From assembly GCF_018881655.1 (NCBI RefSeq), contig NZ_JACVPX010000009.1, positions 20,726 to 84,725 on the forward strand: 64,000 nucleotides of DNA, given 5' to 3'. Positions 61,386 through 64,000 of the stretch are shown in pieces. The stretch's first letter is position 1, and each line of letters starts with the position of its first letter. The notes beneath the pieces were generated by a model. The model was not told the DNA's origin, made no database searches, and worked only from the letters and a program-made list of their open reading frames with translations. The translations under genes were made by a program, and so were the position numbers. This stretch comes from Polynucleobacter sp. Tro8-14-1 (GTDB lineage: Bacteria; Pseudomonadota; Gammaproteobacteria; Burkholderiales; Burkholderiaceae).

Positions 61386-63359
61386 TTACAGAGACTCTTT
61401 GAGCTGGTCCAAGATATGTGGATTTTCCAGGGTTGAGGTGTCTTGAGTTACTTCCTCGCCTTTAGCAATCACACGTAAGAGACGACGCATGATCTTGCCA
61501 GAACGGGTCTTAGGCAAGTTATCACCAAAACGAACATCCTTAGGCTTAGCGATCGGGCCGATCTCCTTACCTACCCAGTTACGTAGCTCAGTAGCAAGCT
61601 TCTTGGCTTCATCACCAGTTGGGCGTCCGCCCTTCAGAACAACAAATACGCAAATGGCTTCACCAGTCAGCTCGTCAGGACGACCTACAACTGCTGCCTC
61701 AGCAACTAAAGGATTAGCCACTAAGCAAGATTCAATTTCCATGGTTCCCATACGGTGACCAGAAACATTCAATACATCATCGATACGACCAGTAATCGTG
61801 AAGTAGCCAGTCTCTTTGTTACGGATTGCACCGTCACCTGCCAGATACAAGGTACCGCCCAATTCTTCTGGGAAATAGGATTTCACGAAACGATCTGCAT
61901 CATTCCAAATCGTACGAATCATAGAAGGCCATGGACGCTTCACAACCAAGATACCGCCTTGACCGTTAGGAACATCTACACCAGCCTCATCCACAATCGC
62001 CGCCTGAATACCTGGCAATGGCAATGTGCATGAACCAGGAATCATTGGGGTTGCGCCTGGCAATGGTGAAATCATGTGACCACCAGTTTCTGTTTGCCAG
62101 AACGTATCTGCGATTGGGCACTTTGAATTACCAACATGCTCGTAGTACCACATCCATGCCTCTGGATTGATTGGCTCCCCTACAGAACCTAGAAGGCGCA
62201 GTGATGACAAATCGTAGCTCTTTGGATGCACTGCTTCATCATTGCTGGATGCCTTGATCAATGAACGAATTGCAGTTGGTGCTGTGTAGAAAATAGAGGC
62301 TTTATGTTTTTGGATCATGTCCCAAAAACGGCCAGCATTTGGATAGGTTGGCACACCCTCAAATACGATCTCAGTAGCGCCGACTGCGAGTGGGCCATAA
62401 GTAATATAAGAGTGACCCGTTACCCAACCAATGTCGGCAGTACACCAGAACACGTCATTAGGCTTAATGTCGAAAGTCCACTTCATTGTGAGAATGGCCC
62501 ACAAAAGGTAGCCACCTGTTGAGTGCTGCACGCCCTTTGGCTTACCGGTTGAACCGGATGTATAAAGAATAAATAATGGATGCTCAGCGCTTACCCACTC
62601 TGGCTCACAAGTTGTCGCTTCATTGGCTACGATCTCCTGCATCCAAACGTCACGCCCTGCTTGCATCGTGATATCAGTACCAGTACGCTTGCTCACGATG
62701 ACATGCTTAACCTTAGGGCATTCGCCGGTGGAAAGCGCTTCGTCACAAATTGCTTTGAGTGGCAATGCTTTGCCACCGCGGAACTGGCCATCAGCAGTAA
62801 TCACTGCAACTGCGCCCACGTCCATAATGCGGTCACGCAATGCTTGGGCAGAGAAACCGCCAAACACTACAGAATGAATTGCGCCAATACGCGCACATGC
62901 CTGCATAGCAACAATGCCTTCAATCGTCATTGCCATGTAAATGATGACGCTGTCGCCAGACTTAACACCCATCTTGCGCAATGCGTTTGCCATTTTGCAA
63001 ACACGCTCGAGCATCTCTTTGTAAGTTACTTTAGTAACTGTACCGTCATCTGCTTCAAAAATAATGGCCGTCTTATCACCAAAGCCGGCTTCAACTTGGC
63101 GATCCAAACAGTTGTATGAAGCATTAGTGGTGCCATCTTCAAACCATTTGTAGAAAGGCGCCTTGGATTCATCTAAAACCTTGGTAAAAGGCTTTTTCCA
63201 ATAGAGGTTCTCTTTTGCAAGACGACCCCAAAAACCGTCGTAATCTGAATTGGCTTCAGCACAGAGCTTGTTATAAGCCTCCATACCTGGAATTGCCGCA
63301 CCCTTTACAAAGTCTGCAGGTGGGTTAAAAACGCGGTTTTCTTGCTTTAATGGTTCCAT
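61386..63359 (-). CDS. acs: Acetyl-CoA synthetase
   Basis: This 657-residue adenylate-forming enzyme activates acetate to acetyl-CoA. It contains the AMP-binding motif [32 protein letters not shown], the hinge [20 protein letters not shown] and the C-terminal [14 protein letters not shown]. The Lys in the last motif is the usual regulatory acetylation site. Length and both ends match the family. It is a host gene next to tRNA-Ser. Confidence 0.96.
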   Translation of the reverse strand: MEPLKQENRVFNPPADFVKGAAIPGMEAYNKLCAEANSDYDGFWGRLAKENLYWKKPFTKVLDESKAPFYKWFEDGTTNASYNCLDRQVEAGFGDKTAIIFEADDGTVTKVTYKEMLERVCKMANALRKMGVKSGDSVIIYMAMTIEGIVAMQACARIGAIHSVVFGGFSAQALRDRIMDVGAVAVITADGQFRGGKALPLKAICDEALSTGECPKVKHVIVSKRTGTDITMQAGRDVWMQEIVANEATTCEPEWVSAEHPLFILYTSGSTGKPKGVQHSTGGYLLWAILTMKWTFDIKPNDVFWCTADIGWVTGHSYITYGPLAVGATEIVFEGVPTYPNAGRFWDMIQKHKASIFYTAPTAIRSLIKASSNDEAVHPKSYDLSSLRLLGSVGEPINPEAWMWYYEHVGNSKCPIADTFWQTETGGHMISPLPGATPMIPGSCTLPLPGIQAAIVDEAGVDVPNGQGGILVVKRPWPSMIRTIWNDADRFVKSYFPEELGGTLYLAGDGAIRNKETGYFTITGRIDDVLNVSGHRMGTMEIESCLVANPLVAEAAVVGRPDELTGEAICVFVVLKGGRPTGDEAKKLATELRNWVGKEIGPIAKPKDVRFGDNLPKTRSGKIMRRLLRVIAKGEEVTQDTSTLENPHILDQLKESL

Positions 63360-63546
63360 GCTTCACAGCCCTCTATCTAATAATCAATAATCTAAAATCA
63401 ACAACAAATGCGAGAAAATGTCGCAAAATGGCATATTTAGAGTCTCAAGACCTTAGAAGATAAGTGAAAACACTGGGGATTTGCTCTATGGCAAACCCTT
63501 AAAATAGGGCAAACCTTACTAATAATGTGGAAATAAGCAGATAACC
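63360..63546. promoter_or_regulatory. Divergent region between acs and fumarase
   Basis: These 187 AT-rich bases hold the divergent promoters. GGCAAACC occurs at about 63490 and GGGCAAACC at about 63507, a short direct repeat near the fumarase start. No strong promoter pair was assigned. Confidence 0.35.
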
Positions 63547-64000
63547 ATGACCAATATCAAACAAAACGACCTGATTCAAAGCGTTGCGGACGCATTTCAA
63601 TTCATCTCCTACTACCATCCCAAGGACTTTATTACCGCCATGGGCAAGGCTTATGAATTGGAACAAGGTCATGGTGCCAAAGATGCGATTGCTCAAATTT
63701 TGACCAACAGCCGTATGTGCGCCGAAGGTCATAGACCGATGTGCCAAGATACCGGCATTGCTGTGGTCTTTCTCAAAATCGGCATGAATGTTCAATGGCC
63801 TGATGCAACCATGAGCGTCACAGATATGGTGAATGAAGGCGTGCGTCGCGCATACCTTAACCCTGACAATATGTTGCGCGCTTCAGTGTTGGCAGATCCA
63901 GCAGGCAAACGAAGAAATACCGGTGATAACACCCCAGCCGTGATCCACTATGAAATCGTCCCGGGCGATGATGTTGAAGTGATTTGTGCGGCTAAAGGTG
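63547..64000 (+). CDS. Class I fumarate hydratase, N-terminal part
   Basis: From ATG 63547 the frame reads MTNIKQNDLIQSVADAFQFI and continues open to the window edge (about 151 codons). The motifs SRMCAEGHRPMCQDTGIAVV, which contain one cluster cysteine, and AGKRRNTGDNTPAVIHYEIV are those of oxygen-sensitive [4Fe-4S] class I fumarases (FumA/FumB-like). It would hydrate fumarate to malate. The C-terminal half is outside the window. Confidence 0.93.
   Translation, partial: MTNIKQNDLIQSVADAFQFISYYHPKDFITAMGKAYELEQGHGAKDAIAQILTNSRMCAEGHRPMCQDTGIAVVFLKIGMNVQWPDATMSVTDMVNEGVRRAYLNPDNMLRASVLADPAGKRRNTGDNTPAVIHYEIVPGDDVEVICAAKG

Noticed and set aside
62580-63119. 179-codon plus-strand frame opposite acs
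   Set aside because: Long but antisense to a highly conserved enzyme; Cys/His/Asn-rich composition is that of a reversed frame. I applied the same doubt to the HNH gene, but that one has clear domain motifs and a ribosome site.
1-64000. CRISPR arrays, rRNA genes and insertion sequences
   Set aside because: I saw no regularly spaced identical repeats, no rRNA sequence and no transposase gene on either strand.

Overview
The window looks like a piece of a small-genome freshwater betaproteobacterium, most likely Polynucleobacter or a close Burkholderiaceae relative. This is inferred from recognisable proteins (a fused two-subunit NAD-linked formate dehydrogenase, nadA-nadC with nadB nearby, acs, class I fumarase) and not from any database search.

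Left part, 1-17045: a two-partner secretion locus read on the minus strand. A TpsB/ShlB-type outer-membrane transporter is translationally coupled to a lysine/alanine/proline-rich protein, which is followed by a giant filamentous-haemagglutinin-like exoprotein (TpsA). At least 4885 codons of TpsA lie in the window and it runs off the left edge.

Middle part, 17046-33945: host metabolic genes (nadA, nadC, nadB, a formate dehydrogenase operon, a TAXI-type binding protein, a DUF748/AsmA-like protein, a small lipoprotein, a DUF1080 protein, a YciI-like protein). Three complete toxin-antitoxin modules are interspersed (a HigBA-like pair, MazEF, a TumE/DUF6516-type pair), plus one broken orphan antidote. 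Palindromic or direct-repeat operators are visible in front of all three modules.

Right part, 33946-61251: a 27.3-kb integrated element in the 3' end of tRNA-Ser(GGA), bounded by a 14-bp direct repeat. A second, 26-bp tandem motif is also present near both ends. The element encodes a tyrosine integrase, an AlpA-type regulator, a DUF1376 replication-type protein, small and large terminase, a P22-like portal, a scaffold-like coiled-coil protein, a probable major capsid protein, a holin and a peptidoglycan peptidase, but no tail gene that I can recognise. It could be a decayed prophage or a satellite that builds its own capsid and borrows tails. Defence-type genes are packed between and around these modules: an OLD-type ATPase/TOPRIM nuclease, an AbiEi-Fic protein, a DEDDh exonuclease, an Mrr-nSTAND NTPase, a complete type I restriction-modification system and a PIN-domain protein.

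The most striking object is in the terminase large-subunit gene. It carries a 332-residue intein inserted exactly at the Walker B motif. The part of the intein where a homing endonuclease domain normally sits instead carries, on the opposite strand, a separate HNH endonuclease gene with its own ribosome binding site. The same DNA is thus open on both strands: the sense strand must be translated through to make terminase and the antisense strand encodes the probable homing enzyme. Codon-pair choice in the HNH gene avoids every combination that would put a stop in the terminase frame.

Beyond the element are tRNA-Ser, acs (minus) and the start of a class I fumarase (plus, cut by the right edge).
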